Shown: positions 26,271-35,700 of the stretch, piece by piece
Position numbering within the stretch: position 1 is the first letter of the stretch
How the letters are laid out: every line of letters starts with the position of its first letter
Source: CAWDMC01 sp963803295
GTDB taxonomy: Bacteria > Acidobacteriota > Terriglobia > UBA7540
Assembly: GCA_963803295.1 (NCBI GenBank)
Contig: CAWDMC010000004.1
Location: 248,001-312,000 of the forward strand
Direction of reading: 5' to 3'
Length of the DNA stretch: 64,000 nucleotides
Notes under the pieces: generated by a model
What the model was told of the DNA's origin: nothing
The model's database searches: none
Seen by the model: only the letters and a program-made list of their open reading frames with translations
Program-made: the position numbers and the translations under genes

Positions 26271-27374
26271 TCATTCGCTCTCGTCTCCCAACCACCTTCC
26301 ATAGGGCTTCAGAGGACCCACGTTGTCGCATACGGCCTTGATCGCGGCGGTGATCGGCACCGCGAGCACCAGTCCTACTGCGCCCCATAGCCACGCCCAG
26401 AACAGCATGGCGATGGTGACCGAGAGTGGATTGAGTTTGACACTGCGGCCGACGAACTTCGGCGTCAGAACATTCACGGCCAGAAAGTGGACTACGGTGA
26501 GGCTCGCAAAAATGGTTACAAACGGTTGCACGGTATGGTATTGGACTAGCCCGACCAGCAGCGGCGGCACCAGGCTCAAGGCGATGCCAACGTAGGGGAT
26601 CATACTAAGTAGCGCAGCCAGTGGTCCCACCAGAAACGCGTAGGGCAGGTGAATCAGCGCAAACACCGGCGTGATCGTCGCGGCGGAAATCAATACCACC
26701 AGGATGTTGCCGAGCACATACCGCCGCACCATCTCGCTGATGCGGCCAATGATGTCCTCGGCCTCCTGGCGGCGGCGGACGGGAAAGAGGTTTAAGCTCG
26801 CCTCCCAGACGTGATCGCGGGCAGTGAGCATGAAAAATACCAGGAAGGGAATGAAAGTTACGGTTACCGTAAAGCTATAGACTGGTCCGAATCCCGCCAA
26901 ATACTGCAACCAGGAACCTCCCTGTTGCTGGATACGCACGGTCGGCACGGTGGATTCGGGCGGGGTTGGGTTAAGCAGGGAAGCGGTGGGCCAAAAGCCA
27001 CGCAGCCACTTCTCTAAGTGAGTTACTAGGGATTGGATGGCTGTGGCGAAGGCCGGCAATTGGCTGATGAAGGCCTGACCACGGTCGTAGATCATGTAGA
27101 TGACGAAATAGACTGCGAACAGACCCCACAAGACCATCATCAAAGCCCCGATCCAGCGAGGTACATACAGGCGCTCCATGACCTTAACGCCCGGATCGAG
27201 CACAAAAGCGATAAAAATGGCGAATACCAGGGTGATGATGAGAGAACTGGCATAGTAGAGCGCAGCAATGATGATTGCCGTGGCGATGATACGAAGGCTG
27301 ACTGTTCCCGCCTTCGCCAGAGGCCGGACTTCGGGGCTGGCGGATTGTTCGATCTCGAATCGGGTTTCGCTCAT
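26271..27374 (-). CDS. AI-2E transporter-family permease
   Basis: A 367-residue inner-membrane protein with about seven to eight hydrophobic helices. Family features are FVLDPGVKVMERLYVPRWIG near the N-terminus, the large soluble loop between helices three and four, and a C-terminal part with VNVLTPKFVGRSVKLNPLSV. Members include TqsA, which exports the quorum signal AI-2, and sodium/proton antiporters, so substrate is unknown. The gene is divergent from the DtxR-type regulator. Confidence 0.85.
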   Translation of the reverse strand: MSETRFEIEQSASPEVRPLAKAGTVSLRIIATAIIIAALYYASSLIITLVFAIFIAFVLDPGVKVMERLYVPRWIGALMMVLWGLFAVYFVIYMIYDRGQAFISQLPAFATAIQSLVTHLEKWLRGFWPTASLLNPTPPESTVPTVRIQQQGGSWLQYLAGFGPVYSFTVTVTFIPFLVFFMLTARDHVWEASLNLFPVRRRQEAEDIIGRISEMVRRYVLGNILVVLISAATITPVFALIHLPYAFLVGPLAALLSMIPYVGIALSLVPPLLVGLVQYHTVQPFVTIFASLTVVHFLAVNVLTPKFVGRSVKLNPLSVTIAMLFWAWLWGAVGLVLAVPITAAIKAVCDNVGPLKPYGRWLGDESE

Positions 27375-27573
27375 AGGGCAGGCTACTCAGGAATCCTCGA
27401 ACATTGTAACAGCGACCATCGAGGAAAACACGACTTGTGAGGCATTCCCGATGGAGGTGGCAGTTGCAGCGCGGCCGTTCCTAATTGCCACCCCGGACTG
27501 TGCGTCCAGCAAACTCAACGCTGACAACTCACTCATTTCTCAGTACTATAGAGTCACCCGGATAGGTGCAGGA

Positions 27574-28248
27574 ATGATTACCATATCGAAAGAGGATTAC
27601 CTCAAGGCAATCTTCGAAGCCGGAACTGAGCAGCCGTACGTCATTTCCGCAAGCCTGGCCGAGTGGCTGCGGGTATCGCCACCGGCGGTCACGATGGCGC
27701 TCCGCCGGCTAAGGCGGGACGGCTTGGTGCTGGTTGCGAAGGATGGACATATCCGACTGACGCGCGCCGGCCGGACCATCGCGCTGCGCACGGTTGCCCG
27801 TCACCAACTCATCGAGCGCATGCTCTCGGAAATCTTCGGCATGGAGTGGTTCAAAGTGCATGAGGAGGCGGAACGTCTGGAGCATGCCGTCTCCTCTGAG
27901 TTTGAGGCGAAATTGCGTGAGAAGCTGGGCGTGGAACAACCCTGCCCCCACGGAAACTTGCCCGTTCCGGAGAGTCCGGCGGACCGCCGGCGCCGGGGGC
28001 TGCGCTCACTTGATCTGGCCGAACCCGGCAGGCGCTATCGGGTAGCGAGCGTCTATGAGCGTGATCGCAAGCTGCTCGATTTTCTCGAAGATCGCCACAT
28101 CCGGCCTGGCGCGGAACTCGCGGTGCTCGCCCGCCACTACGACGAGACGGTATCGCTCGAGACCGCTCGCGGCGTCTTCTCAGTGGGGAGACCTGTGAGC
28201 AGCAAGGTGTGGGTCGCCGAGGTCGATGGGTCTTCCCGCATTGAATGA
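27574..28248 (+). CDS. DtxR/MntR-family metal-dependent repressor
   Basis: The N-terminus (MITISKEDYLKAIFEAG) and winged helix (SASLAEWLRVSPPAVTMALRRL) are typical of DtxR-type regulators. The dimerisation and metal-binding helix contains RHQLIERMLSEIFGMEW and HEEAERLEHAVS, whose His and Glu residues suit iron or manganese binding. CPHGNLP follows, and the C-terminus is an SH3/FeoA-like domain. It probably represses metal uptake genes when the metal is abundant. I chose the ATG at 27574 because the family N-terminus begins there; a frame open to 27268 is not credible. No target gene is identifiable here. Confidence 0.85.
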   Translation: MITISKEDYLKAIFEAGTEQPYVISASLAEWLRVSPPAVTMALRRLRRDGLVLVAKDGHIRLTRAGRTIALRTVARHQLIERMLSEIFGMEWFKVHEEAERLEHAVSSEFEAKLREKLGVEQPCPHGNLPVPESPADRRRRGLRSLDLAEPGRRYRVASVYERDRKLLDFLEDRHIRPGAELAVLARHYDETVSLETARGVFSVGRPVSSKVWVAEVDGSSRIE

Positions 28249-28369
28249 TGCAGAGGCAATGCAGCCATTTCTTCGGGGTATCATCCGATGGTTTGATACG
28301 GAAAAAGCCGTTCATTCTGACCCGGCGTGTGCGTTGCGCCGAGCGCCCCTGGCTGTGTTAGGCTAGCTT

Positions 28370-29119
28370 ATGTCTTACTACCGCCAGTCCTTCTCCTTTG
28401 GGCCGCCGCTCACGCGGATGGTGAAGGGCCTGATCATTGCCACCAGCGCCGTCTTTCTGATCACCTACGTCCCGGCTAAGATTTTCTTCGGTTCGGAACT
28501 CCCTCTTGGCACCGTCTGGTTTGGCCTTACGCCCTATCTTGTCACCCATCTCGGCTTTATCTGGCAGCCGTTCACCTACCTGTTTTGGCACGGCGGATTC
28601 TTTCACATCATCTTCAACATGTTCGCCCTCTGGATGTTCGGGTCCGACGTGGAAAACGCCTGGGGCGGGCGGCGTTTCTTGTTCTATTACTTCCTGACAG
28701 GAGTCGGTGCGGGCCTGGTAGATGTGCTATTCGAGCCAAGTAGCAGGGTGCCGGTCATCGGATGCTCGGGTGCCGTGTTTGGACTGCTACTGGCCTACGG
28801 CGTGCTTTTTCCTAACCGCTCGATTTACGTTTACATGCTAATCCCCATCAAGGCCAAATGGTTCGTGGCGATTATGGGCTTGATCGAGGTTGTGAACGAG
28901 TTCGGCCAGCCCGGGTCGGGCATCAGCCACATCGCCCATCTTGGCGGACTGCTGGTCGGGCTGATCTACCTGAAGGGTGGCGGATTAAAAGGCGGACTCG
29001 GACTGCGACATCGTTACGACGATTGGAAGCGAGCCCGGCTACGGCGTAAGTTTGAGGTCTACATGCGCAGGCAGGAGCGCTCGGACCGGAAAGACGACCG
29101 AGGCCGGTGGATCAACTGA
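28370..29119 (+). CDS. Rhomboid-family intramembrane serine protease
   Basis: Six hydrophobic helices in 249 residues. The catalytic pair is Ser133 in GCSGAVFG and His190 in SHIAHLGG. The His79 and Asn83 of FFHIIFNM complete the oxyanion region. Rhomboids cleave transmembrane segments of other membrane proteins. The C-terminus ends in a basic tail (RARLRRKFEVYMRRQERS). There is no clear partner gene. Confidence 0.9.
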   Translation: MSYYRQSFSFGPPLTRMVKGLIIATSAVFLITYVPAKIFFGSELPLGTVWFGLTPYLVTHLGFIWQPFTYLFWHGGFFHIIFNMFALWMFGSDVENAWGGRRFLFYYFLTGVGAGLVDVLFEPSSRVPVIGCSGAVFGLLLAYGVLFPNRSIYVYMLIPIKAKWFVAIMGLIEVVNEFGQPGSGISHIAHLGGLLVGLIYLKGGGLKGGLGLRHRYDDWKRARLRRKFEVYMRRQERSDRKDDRGRWIN

Positions 29120-29351
29120 ATCGATTTTAGTCTCTACCTGACGCAGCAGCTTTCAACTATTCCGGACGAGTGCAGTTCGGACCATCAACGGTAACACCCC
29201 TGGATTGCGAGGTACACGAGATACGCCGGCATTTGGCGCTGCGGTATCTGGCAGTGCTATAATTCCCGAGCGACTCCTAACTAAAAGTCGCAAGCTCCGC
29301 AAAACCGAATCGAAGTTTGCCTGCGCCCCTTCCGCCTACGAGAGGGTGTTT

Positions 29352-30101
29352 ATGGGAACTCGTATCCGCTTTCCGTCCGGGAACGCTCACCCGCTGAGAT
29401 CCGCGAGGAAAGCGGCGCCGTTGGTCTTTAGTGCGGTTCTGACTATTGCCCTGGCCCCGCCTTTACTTCTCGCCCAAGATTCCGTCTCAGGCGCGCAATC
29501 GAAAAGCCCTGCGACATTGAGCAACGCCACCAAATCGGCGGCCCGACCCGGCGAAACCTGTATTGTTTGCGGCGATTCAGTGGGCGCCGATGACGACGCT
29601 TACCTGATGGATGGCCAGCGCGTGGCGGTCCACAAGCAATGCTGCGAAGCCAAGCTTGCCGAGAATTCAGCCAAATACCTGGGCCACTTGCGCCCTCATG
29701 GCAGTCAGTTCATGGATACCATGACGCCAAGCGACGGGACGAGACCCCGGTGGGTTTGGCTCGCCATCGGCCTTTATGTCCTATCCGGATTCGTTTTCGC
29801 CGCGCTCTCGGCCTATCGAGCGCTTAATCGAGCGATCGATCCCCTGCCTTGGTTCTTCGCCGGCCTTTTTTTGAATGTCTTCGGGTACCTGTTTCTGCTG
29901 ACGCGGCCGAGTAGTATCGGTGCGACGTCCCTAGGTGCGTTGCCGCGCGGGATGGTCAAGATTCCGGCCACTCACTCGCCGCGTGCATGTCCAAAATGCC
30001 GGACGCCCAACCACCCAGCCGCCCGAGCTTGCGTGAAATGCGGCTCGAATCTCGATCCGTTGGTGGAATCGGAAGTCACACGGGTGGGATTGGCCCGTTA
30101 A
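29352..30101 (+). CDS. Zinc-ribbon membrane protein of unknown function
   Basis: About 249 residues from the ATG at 29352, preceded by GAGAGGG. It has a hydrophobic signal or anchor (FSAVLTIALAPPLLLA), then a cysteine pair CIVCGDSV with HKQCCEAK. Two hydrophobic helices follow (WLAIGLYVLSGFVFAALSA and LFLNVFGYLFLL). A C-terminal zinc ribbon CPKCRTPNHPAARACVKCG closes it. No enzyme motif is seen. It precedes the fused flavoprotein gene by 34 bases and may share its operon. Confidence 0.65.
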   Translation: MGTRIRFPSGNAHPLRSARKAAPLVFSAVLTIALAPPLLLAQDSVSGAQSKSPATLSNATKSAARPGETCIVCGDSVGADDDAYLMDGQRVAVHKQCCEAKLAENSAKYLGHLRPHGSQFMDTMTPSDGTRPRWVWLAIGLYVLSGFVFAALSAYRALNRAIDPLPWFFAGLFLNVFGYLFLLTRPSSIGATSLGALPRGMVKIPATHSPRACPKCRTPNHPAARACVKCGSNLDPLVESEVTRVGLAR

Positions 30102-30135
30102 CGGTCCCGGCTGAAAGGCGCTTTGCCGGAAAGGT

Positions 30136-32442
30136 ATGATGCTGGCAATAGTAAAAGAACGGATCGATGGAGTGCTTTCGAGCGGCGACATGATGCAGCG
30201 TCGTCCCGTCGTTCGGGCGCACCGCGAGAGCAATATCTCCGGTCTTTACATCATTGGCGACCTGGCGGGTGCGCCTGTGATCAAACTGGCCATGGCACAG
30301 GGCGTGGAGGTGGTCGATTACATCGCCTCTCGTCCCGATTCGAAGGCTAAAGATACGGGTGCGTTCGACATTCTGGTGGTCGGCGGCGGCGCAGCGGGTC
30401 TGAACGCGGCGCTGGAGGCTCAGGATAAGGGCCTGCGCGTCATGATCGTCGAGAAGGAGAAGATTGCCAATACGATCGAGAACTTTCCCGAGGGCAAGTG
30501 GGTCTACGCAGAGCCCGACCAGACGCCGCCGAAGGGCAAACTCTGGCTTGATGGAGCACGCAAAGAAGAGCTGATTGAGCGTTGGCAGCAGATCATTCGC
30601 GACAACAAGTTGGATGTTCATCTGGAAGAGCCGCTGGTCTCGCTCGAAAAGGGCAAAGACGGCATCTTTCTGGCCAAGACGGGCAAAGGCGAGTATCGCG
30701 CCCGGCGCGTCATTCTGGCCACCGGACAGCGCGGCAACCCGCGCAAGCTGAAGGTACCGGGCGAGGAACAGGAACGCGTCTACCATCGGCTATATGCCCC
30801 GCGGCACTACCACGACGAAGACATCCTGGTGGTGGGAGGTGGTAACAGTGCCATTGAGGCGGCGCTGGTTCTGTCGGAGCAGAATCGCGTAAGGCTCTGC
30901 CATCGTGACCACGACTTCCCCCTGTTGTTCAAGGATAACGCCCAGAAACTGCAGAATGCGATCGCCGGGAAGAAGATTGAGCCGATTCTCAACGCCAACG
31001 TCAAGCAGTTCCATGAGAAGACGGTCGAGATTGCCGTCGAGCGCGAGGGCAAGAAAGAAAACCTGACTGTTCCATTCAATCACGCGTTCGTGCTGGTGGG
31101 TGCGGAACTCCCCTCCAAATTCCTGAAGTCCCTTGGCATCAAACTCGAGAACGAGTGGAATGGCAGCCTGCTGCGCGCCGCCTTGTTGGTACTCGTTACC
31201 CTGTGGGGCTTGTGGATTCTGGGAGGACACGCCACTGTCGGCGCGCACAGCCTCAGTGCAATTCCGCGGTCGCTGGGAGCGCTCATTGCGGCCGGAGGAT
31301 TGGCCTCCTTAATCACTTTCGGACGCAATGACGATCGCTACGCCTGGCTCGGCCTTTCATTTTTGATCTGCTATACCATCTACGGCGTCAAGTTCGGTCC
31401 GGGAAATGAGTTCTGGCCCTATCGCGATTGGGGCTTCAAAACATTCTCCGTCTTCAATCGCCCCTGGTCTTTCTGGTACACGGTGCTCTACACGCTGATC
31501 ATGAGCGTGTTCGGAATCCAGGCGCTGAAGCGCTGGGGGCTTGACCGTAAGGACAAGTTCCAAATCTGGCGCTATGTGAGCCTGATCTCCTTCCAGTGGA
31601 TCTTCTTTTTTCTCATCCCGGAATTTCTCTTCCAGTGGGCCGTGAGGTACCAGTGGGTAGGCTATCGTCTGGCGCACGATCCAGTGTTCGCACAGCAGTC
31701 CTGGCGCGCCTACGGGATCGTTTATGCCTGGCCCCTCTTCTTCTACACTTTCTTCTACAACCCTTCCTACGTGTGGGTAATTTGGGGTGTACTACTCAGC
31801 TTTGTGGTCATTCCTGTTTTTGTGTTGTTCCATGGCAAGCGTTATTGCTCGTGGATCTGCGGCTGTGGAGGACTCGCGGAGACTCTGGGTGATCGCTGGC
31901 GGCATCTCGCCCCCAAGGGACGAACGAGTATTAAGTGGGAACGCATGAACATGATAGTCCTCGTGGCTGCGGTGGTGGTCACGGCGATGATGCTGCTGCG
32001 CGACAGCGTGGCTCTTTTCCGTCACCCTGCCGAAATGGGTCTTAGTATCTATCATCTTTTCGCTGACGTGTGGCTGGTGGGGATCCTGCCCGTGACCCTA
32101 TATCCTTTCCTCGGCGGGAAAGTATGGTGCCGGTATTGGTGTCCGCTTGCCAAGTTAATGCACCTGATGAGCGCCGGTTATTCCAAGCTTGGCATCAGCC
32201 GCTTCAAGATCGTCGCCAATGACAAGTGCATCGCCTGCACCGAGTGCTCCCGCAACTGCCAGGTTGGAATTGACGTGATGAGTTACGCGCTGAAGCAGGA
32301 AGTGCTCGACAACGCGACCAGTTCCTGCATCGGCTGTGGGATCTGCGTTAGTGTGTGTCCTATGGATACCTTGAGTTTCGGCAACGGCAGCCTGGTTCAG
32401 ATCCAATCCTCCAATCCCTCCAAAAGTCTCGCTCACGTCTGA
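30136..32442 (+). CDS. Fused flavoprotein oxidoreductase and membrane 4Fe-4S protein (thioredoxin-reductase-like + NapH/NosR-like)
   Basis: The 768 residues combine two usually separate modules. Residues 1-65 look like the C-terminal FAD-contact segment of thioredoxin-reductase-type enzymes (ISGLYIIGDLAGAPVIKLAM). Residues 78-330 are a complete such domain with FAD motif VVGGGAAGL and NADPH motif VVGGGNSAIEAAL. The CxxC redox pair is absent, as in YpdA-like enzymes. From about 345 the protein is polytopic, with NapH/NosR-like CSWICGCGG near 574, WCRYWCPLAKLMH, and two C-terminal ferredoxin clusters (CIACTECSRNC, CIGCGICVSVCP). The layout suggests electrons from NADPH to a membrane iron-sulfur chain; the acceptor is unknown. 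Confidence 0.85.
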   Translation: MMLAIVKERIDGVLSSGDMMQRRPVVRAHRESNISGLYIIGDLAGAPVIKLAMAQGVEVVDYIASRPDSKAKDTGAFDILVVGGGAAGLNAALEAQDKGLRVMIVEKEKIANTIENFPEGKWVYAEPDQTPPKGKLWLDGARKEELIERWQQIIRDNKLDVHLEEPLVSLEKGKDGIFLAKTGKGEYRARRVILATGQRGNPRKLKVPGEEQERVYHRLYAPRHYHDEDILVVGGGNSAIEAALVLSEQNRVRLCHRDHDFPLLFKDNAQKLQNAIAGKKIEPILNANVKQFHEKTVEIAVEREGKKENLTVPFNHAFVLVGAELPSKFLKSLGIKLENEWNGSLLRAALLVLVTLWGLWILGGHATVGAHSLSAIPRSLGALIAAGGLASLITFGRNDDRYAWLGLSFLICYTIYGVKFGPGNEFWPYRDWGFKTFSVFNRPWSFWYTVLYTLIMSVFGIQALKRWGLDRKDKFQIWRYVSLISFQWIFFFLIPEFLFQWAVRYQWVGYRLAHDPVFAQQSWRAYGIVYAWPLFFYTFFYNPSYVWVIWGVLLSFVVIPVFVLFHGKRYCSWICGCGGLAETLGDRWRHLAPKGRTSIKWERMNMIVLVAAVVVTAMMLLRDSVALFRHPAEMGLSIYHLFADVWLVGILPVTLYPFLGGKVWCRYWCPLAKLMHLMSAGYSKLGISRFKIVANDKCIACTECSRNCQVGIDVMSYALKQEVLDNATSSCIGCGICVSVCPMDTLSFGNGSLVQIQSSNPSKSLAHV

Positions 32443-32477
32443 TAGACTGTTCCTCACACCCTAAGGAGGTTATGTCC

Positions 32478-32942
32478 ATGAGCCATCTCTGGCGTGTTGC
32501 CCTGCTTCCGCTTGGCCTTGCTGTTATGCTGGTTGCTACCACGGTGGGATTTCCGCAAGCCGGCAGCCATGAGAGCACTGTCCAGTACTTCCCCAAGGAA
32601 CATATGAGATCAGCTTTCTCGAAGAGCGGAGCTGAGCACCTGAAGGATGGAGGGAATTACACGGTGCTGGCTGCGCATCGCGACAAGCCCGGTGAAGTTG
32701 AAGTGCACGCGCTCGATCTGGACGTCGTTTATGTCGTGGATGGCGAAGCCACGTACGTCACCGGCGGCAGGATGATCGGAGGAAGAACGACGGAGCCAAA
32801 TGAAGAGCGAGGCACCTCGATCGAAGGCGGGGAGACTTACCACCTCAGCAAAGGCGACGTGATCATCGTGCCCAAGGGTACTCCTCACTGGTTCAAAGAG
32901 GTTCCACAGCAAGTGTCTTATTTTGTGGTGAAGGTGCGTTAA
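32478..32942 (+). CDS. Secreted cupin-domain protein
   Basis: The ATG at 32478 is favoured because a perfect AAGGAGGT lies seven bases upstream; another ATG at 32472 is too close to it. The signal peptide (LWRVALLPLGLAVMLVAT) is followed by a single cupin barrel. Its metal-site positions are only partly conserved: DLDVVYVVDGEATYVTGG for motif 1, and GDVIIVPKGTPHWFKEV for motif 2, which has the usual histidine. The substrate is unknown. It ends 11 bases before the glucosidase gene and probably shares its operon. Confidence 0.8.
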   Translation: MSHLWRVALLPLGLAVMLVATTVGFPQAGSHESTVQYFPKEHMRSAFSKSGAEHLKDGGNYTVLAAHRDKPGEVEVHALDLDVVYVVDGEATYVTGGRMIGGRTTEPNEERGTSIEGGETYHLSKGDVIIVPKGTPHWFKEVPQQVSYFVVKVR

Positions 32943-32952
32943 GGAGACCACT

Positions 32953-35664
32953 GTGAGCCATGGCTATCGAGCCGCCGGAAGCGCCGAGGATCGTCGGCTC
33001 GAGGAATCGCGCGAGCGCCAGGTCCATTGGAAACGCTGGGGGCCCTACCTCTCCGAGCGGCAGTGGGGCACGGTCCGCGAGGATTACAGCCCCGACGGCA
33101 GGGCCTGGGAATATTTCCCGCACGATCAGGCGCGGTCTCGCGCTTACCGGTGGGGCGAAGATGGGATCGCCGGGATCTCGGACCGCCACCAGCGCATCTG
33201 TTTCGCCTTGGCACTCTGGAACGGTCGCGATCCTATCTTGAAAGAACGGCTCTTCGGGCTCACAGGCAACGAGGGTAACCATGGCGAGGACGTGAAGGAG
33301 TATTACTACTACCTTGATTCGACGCCGACGCACTCCTACATGAAGTACCTCTATAAGTACCCGCAGGCCGAATATCCCTACGCACGCCTGGTAGCGGAAG
33401 CGCAAGGCCGGACGCGTCATGACCCTGAGTTTGAGCTCATCGACACAGGCATTTTCAACGAGGACCGCTACTTTGACGTATTCGTCAAATACGCCAAGGC
33501 TACGCCCGAAGACATCCTCATTCGCATCACCGTCTACAATCGCGGACCGGAGCCGTTTGTCTTGCACCTTTTGCCCACGATATGGTTCCGCAATACCTGG
33601 TCTTGGGGACACAGCGATGAGATCGCGGATCAGTGCGCGAACTGCCGTCCCAGCCTCTGGCGTGGCGGTCCGGAGGAGACCCCCGACGAGACGGCGGTCA
33701 TCCGGCTTGAACATTTCTACTATGGCGACCGATGGCTCATTATGGAGGGTGAACCTGAGCTGCTGTTTACTGGGAATGAGACGAATTATGAGCGCGTCTT
33801 TGGTTCGCGGAGCCCTTCGCCTTACGTCAAGGACAGCATTAACGAATACGTGATCCACGGCGCGCGAGAGGCGGTGAATCCCTCTCGCCGGGGTACAAAG
33901 GCGGCAGGCTGGTACCGCAATGAACTGGGATCGCAAGAGAGCCTGACGTTGCGCCTTCGCTTCACAAACTACCCTCCCCATCAACTCACACGATCGCAAC
34001 TGCTGGGACGCGACTTCGACGGGATGTTCGGCGAGCGTATCCGGGAGGCGGACGAGTTCTACGGGCGCCGGCTCGGACGATGTAGGTCTGAAGACGCCCG
34101 CCAGGTGCAACGGCAGGCCTTCGCCGGCATGCTGTGGTCGAAACAGTTCTATCACTATGACGTTCGCAACTGGCTGGAAGGGGATCCTCTTCAGCCGCTT
34201 CCACCTCCGGAGCGGTGGAAAGGTCGCAATCACGAATGGCTGCACCTCTTCAACGCCGACGTGATTTCCATGCCCGACAAATGGGAGTATCCGTGGTATG
34301 CCACCTGGGATCTGGCTTTCCACTGTGTGACCTTGGCCCTTATCGATCCGGACTTTGCCAAGGAACAGATCATCCTATTCCTGCGGGAATGGTATATGCA
34401 TCCAAACGGCCAGGTGCCGGCTTACGAATGGGCTTTGGACGACGTAAATCCGCCGCTCCAGGCTTGGGCCGCCTGGCGGGTCTACAAAATCGAGGGGCGG
34501 GTACGCGGCAAGCCAGACACGGCATTTCTTGAGCGCGTATTCCACAAACTGCTGCTCAACTTTACCTGGTGGGTGAACCGCAAGGATCCGCAGGGCCTGA
34601 ACGTCTTCCAGGGCGGGTTCCTGGGACTCGACAATATCGGCGTGTTCGACCGCTCCAAGCCGCTGCCTACGGGCGGCTACATCGAGCAATCCGACGGAAC
34701 CAGTTGGATGGCCATGTACAGCCTCACCATGATGGCCATCGCTCTCGAGCTCGCCGGCAAGGACCCGGTATATGAAGACGTGGCCAGCAAATTCTTCGAG
34801 CATTTCGTCCACATCGCGCACGCCATGAATGACCTTGGCTCAGAGGGCATCGACTTATGGGATGAGGAAGACGGCTTTTATTATGACGTCCTGCACCTGC
34901 CGGGTAACCAGCACTACAAAATGAAGGTACGCTCGATGGTGGGATTGGTTCCGCTTTTCGCCGTGGAGACTCTGGAGCCCGAAATCGTGGAAAAACTCCC
35001 TGGATTCATGCGCCGCATGCAGTGGTTTATCGAGCACGTCCCCCACGTGGCCGAGCACATCGACGTGAGTCAGAAATCGGAGCACGGCGTGCGCCGCCTG
35101 CTCTCGGTGGTCAATCGCGAACGGCTCGTCCGCGTGCTGCGTTACCTGCTCGACGAGAGTGAATTCCTCTCTCCCCACGGGGTCCGCTCTTTGTCCAAAT
35201 ATCACGACGAGCATCCGTATGTCTTGCGCTTCGATGGCGAGGAACACGGCGTCGACTATGAGGCGGCTGAATCTAACACTGGCATGTTTGGCGGCAATTC
35301 CAACTGGCGGGGCCCGGTGTGGTTTCCTCTGAACTATCTGCTGATCGAGGCGCTGCAAAGGTTTGATTATTATTACGGGCGCGGCTTGGCGGTAGAATGC
35401 CCCTACGGCTCCGGCAAGATGAAAACTCTGTGGGAAGTGTCGGTGGACCTCTCGCGCCGACTGACCCGGATCTTTCTCCGTGACGATCGCGGCCGCCGTG
35501 CTGTGTACGGGGGGATGGAGAAGTTTCAGCAGGATCCCTATTGGCGCGACCTTATCCTATTCTACGAATATTTCCACGGCGACAATGCCGCCGGCATAGG
35601 GGCCAGCCATCAGACTGGCTGGACAGGATTGGTGGCGAAACTTCTGGAGCAGAGCGGAGAGTAA
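32953..35664 (+). CDS. GH63-like glucosidase / mannosylglycerate-hydrolase-type glycoside hydrolase
   Basis: A 903-residue protein. The N-terminal beta-sandwich part (to about 400) contains QWGTVREDYSPDGRAWEYFP. The C-terminal (alpha/alpha)6 barrel has PWYATWDLAFHC, YEWALDDVNPPLQAWAAW and GGNSNWRGPVWFPLNYLL. This pattern is typical of GH63 and related glucosidases. Asp/Glu residues in these segments are the likely catalytic acids, though exact assignment needs alignment. The GTG start follows AAGGAG. No signal peptide is present, so it should act on internal glucosides. Glucose dehydrogenase follows 36 bases later. Confidence 0.85.
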   Translation: MSHGYRAAGSAEDRRLEESRERQVHWKRWGPYLSERQWGTVREDYSPDGRAWEYFPHDQARSRAYRWGEDGIAGISDRHQRICFALALWNGRDPILKERLFGLTGNEGNHGEDVKEYYYYLDSTPTHSYMKYLYKYPQAEYPYARLVAEAQGRTRHDPEFELIDTGIFNEDRYFDVFVKYAKATPEDILIRITVYNRGPEPFVLHLLPTIWFRNTWSWGHSDEIADQCANCRPSLWRGGPEETPDETAVIRLEHFYYGDRWLIMEGEPELLFTGNETNYERVFGSRSPSPYVKDSINEYVIHGAREAVNPSRRGTKAAGWYRNELGSQESLTLRLRFTNYPPHQLTRSQLLGRDFDGMFGERIREADEFYGRRLGRCRSEDARQVQRQAFAGMLWSKQFYHYDVRNWLEGDPLQPLPPPERWKGRNHEWLHLFNADVISMPDKWEYPWYATWDLAFHCVTLALIDPDFAKEQIILFLREWYMHPNGQVPAYEWALDDVNPPLQAWAAWRVYKIEGRVRGKPDTAFLERVFHKLLLNFTWWVNRKDPQGLNVFQGGFLGLDNIGVFDRSKPLPTGGYIEQSDGTSWMAMYSLTMMAIALELAGKDPVYEDVASKFFEHFVHIAHAMNDLGSEGIDLWDEEDGFYYDVLHLPGNQHYKMKVRSMVGLVPLFAVETLEPEIVEKLPGFMRRMQWFIEHVPHVAEHIDVSQKSEHGVRRLLSVVNRERLVRVLRYLLDESEFLSPHGVRSLSKYHDEHPYVLRFDGEEHGVDYEAAESNTGMFGGNSNWRGPVWFPLNYLLIEALQRFDYYYGRGLAVECPYGSGKMKTLWEVSVDLSRRLTRIFLRDDRGRRAVYGGMEKFQQDPYWRDLILFYEYFHGDNAAGIGASHQTGWTGLVAKLLEQSGE

Positions 35665-35700
35665 TCTCGACGGGCCTCATCAAATTCACGGGAGGGTTTA

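Noticed and set aside
27268..27573. N-terminal extension of the DtxR regulator
   Set aside because: The family N-terminus begins exactly at the ATG at 27574, and the upstream part overlaps the divergent permease gene and its promoter region.
32893..34323. A 476-codon minus-strand frame opposite the GH63-type gene
   Set aside because: Its product has no domain and follows the codon-position bias of the real gene on the other strand.
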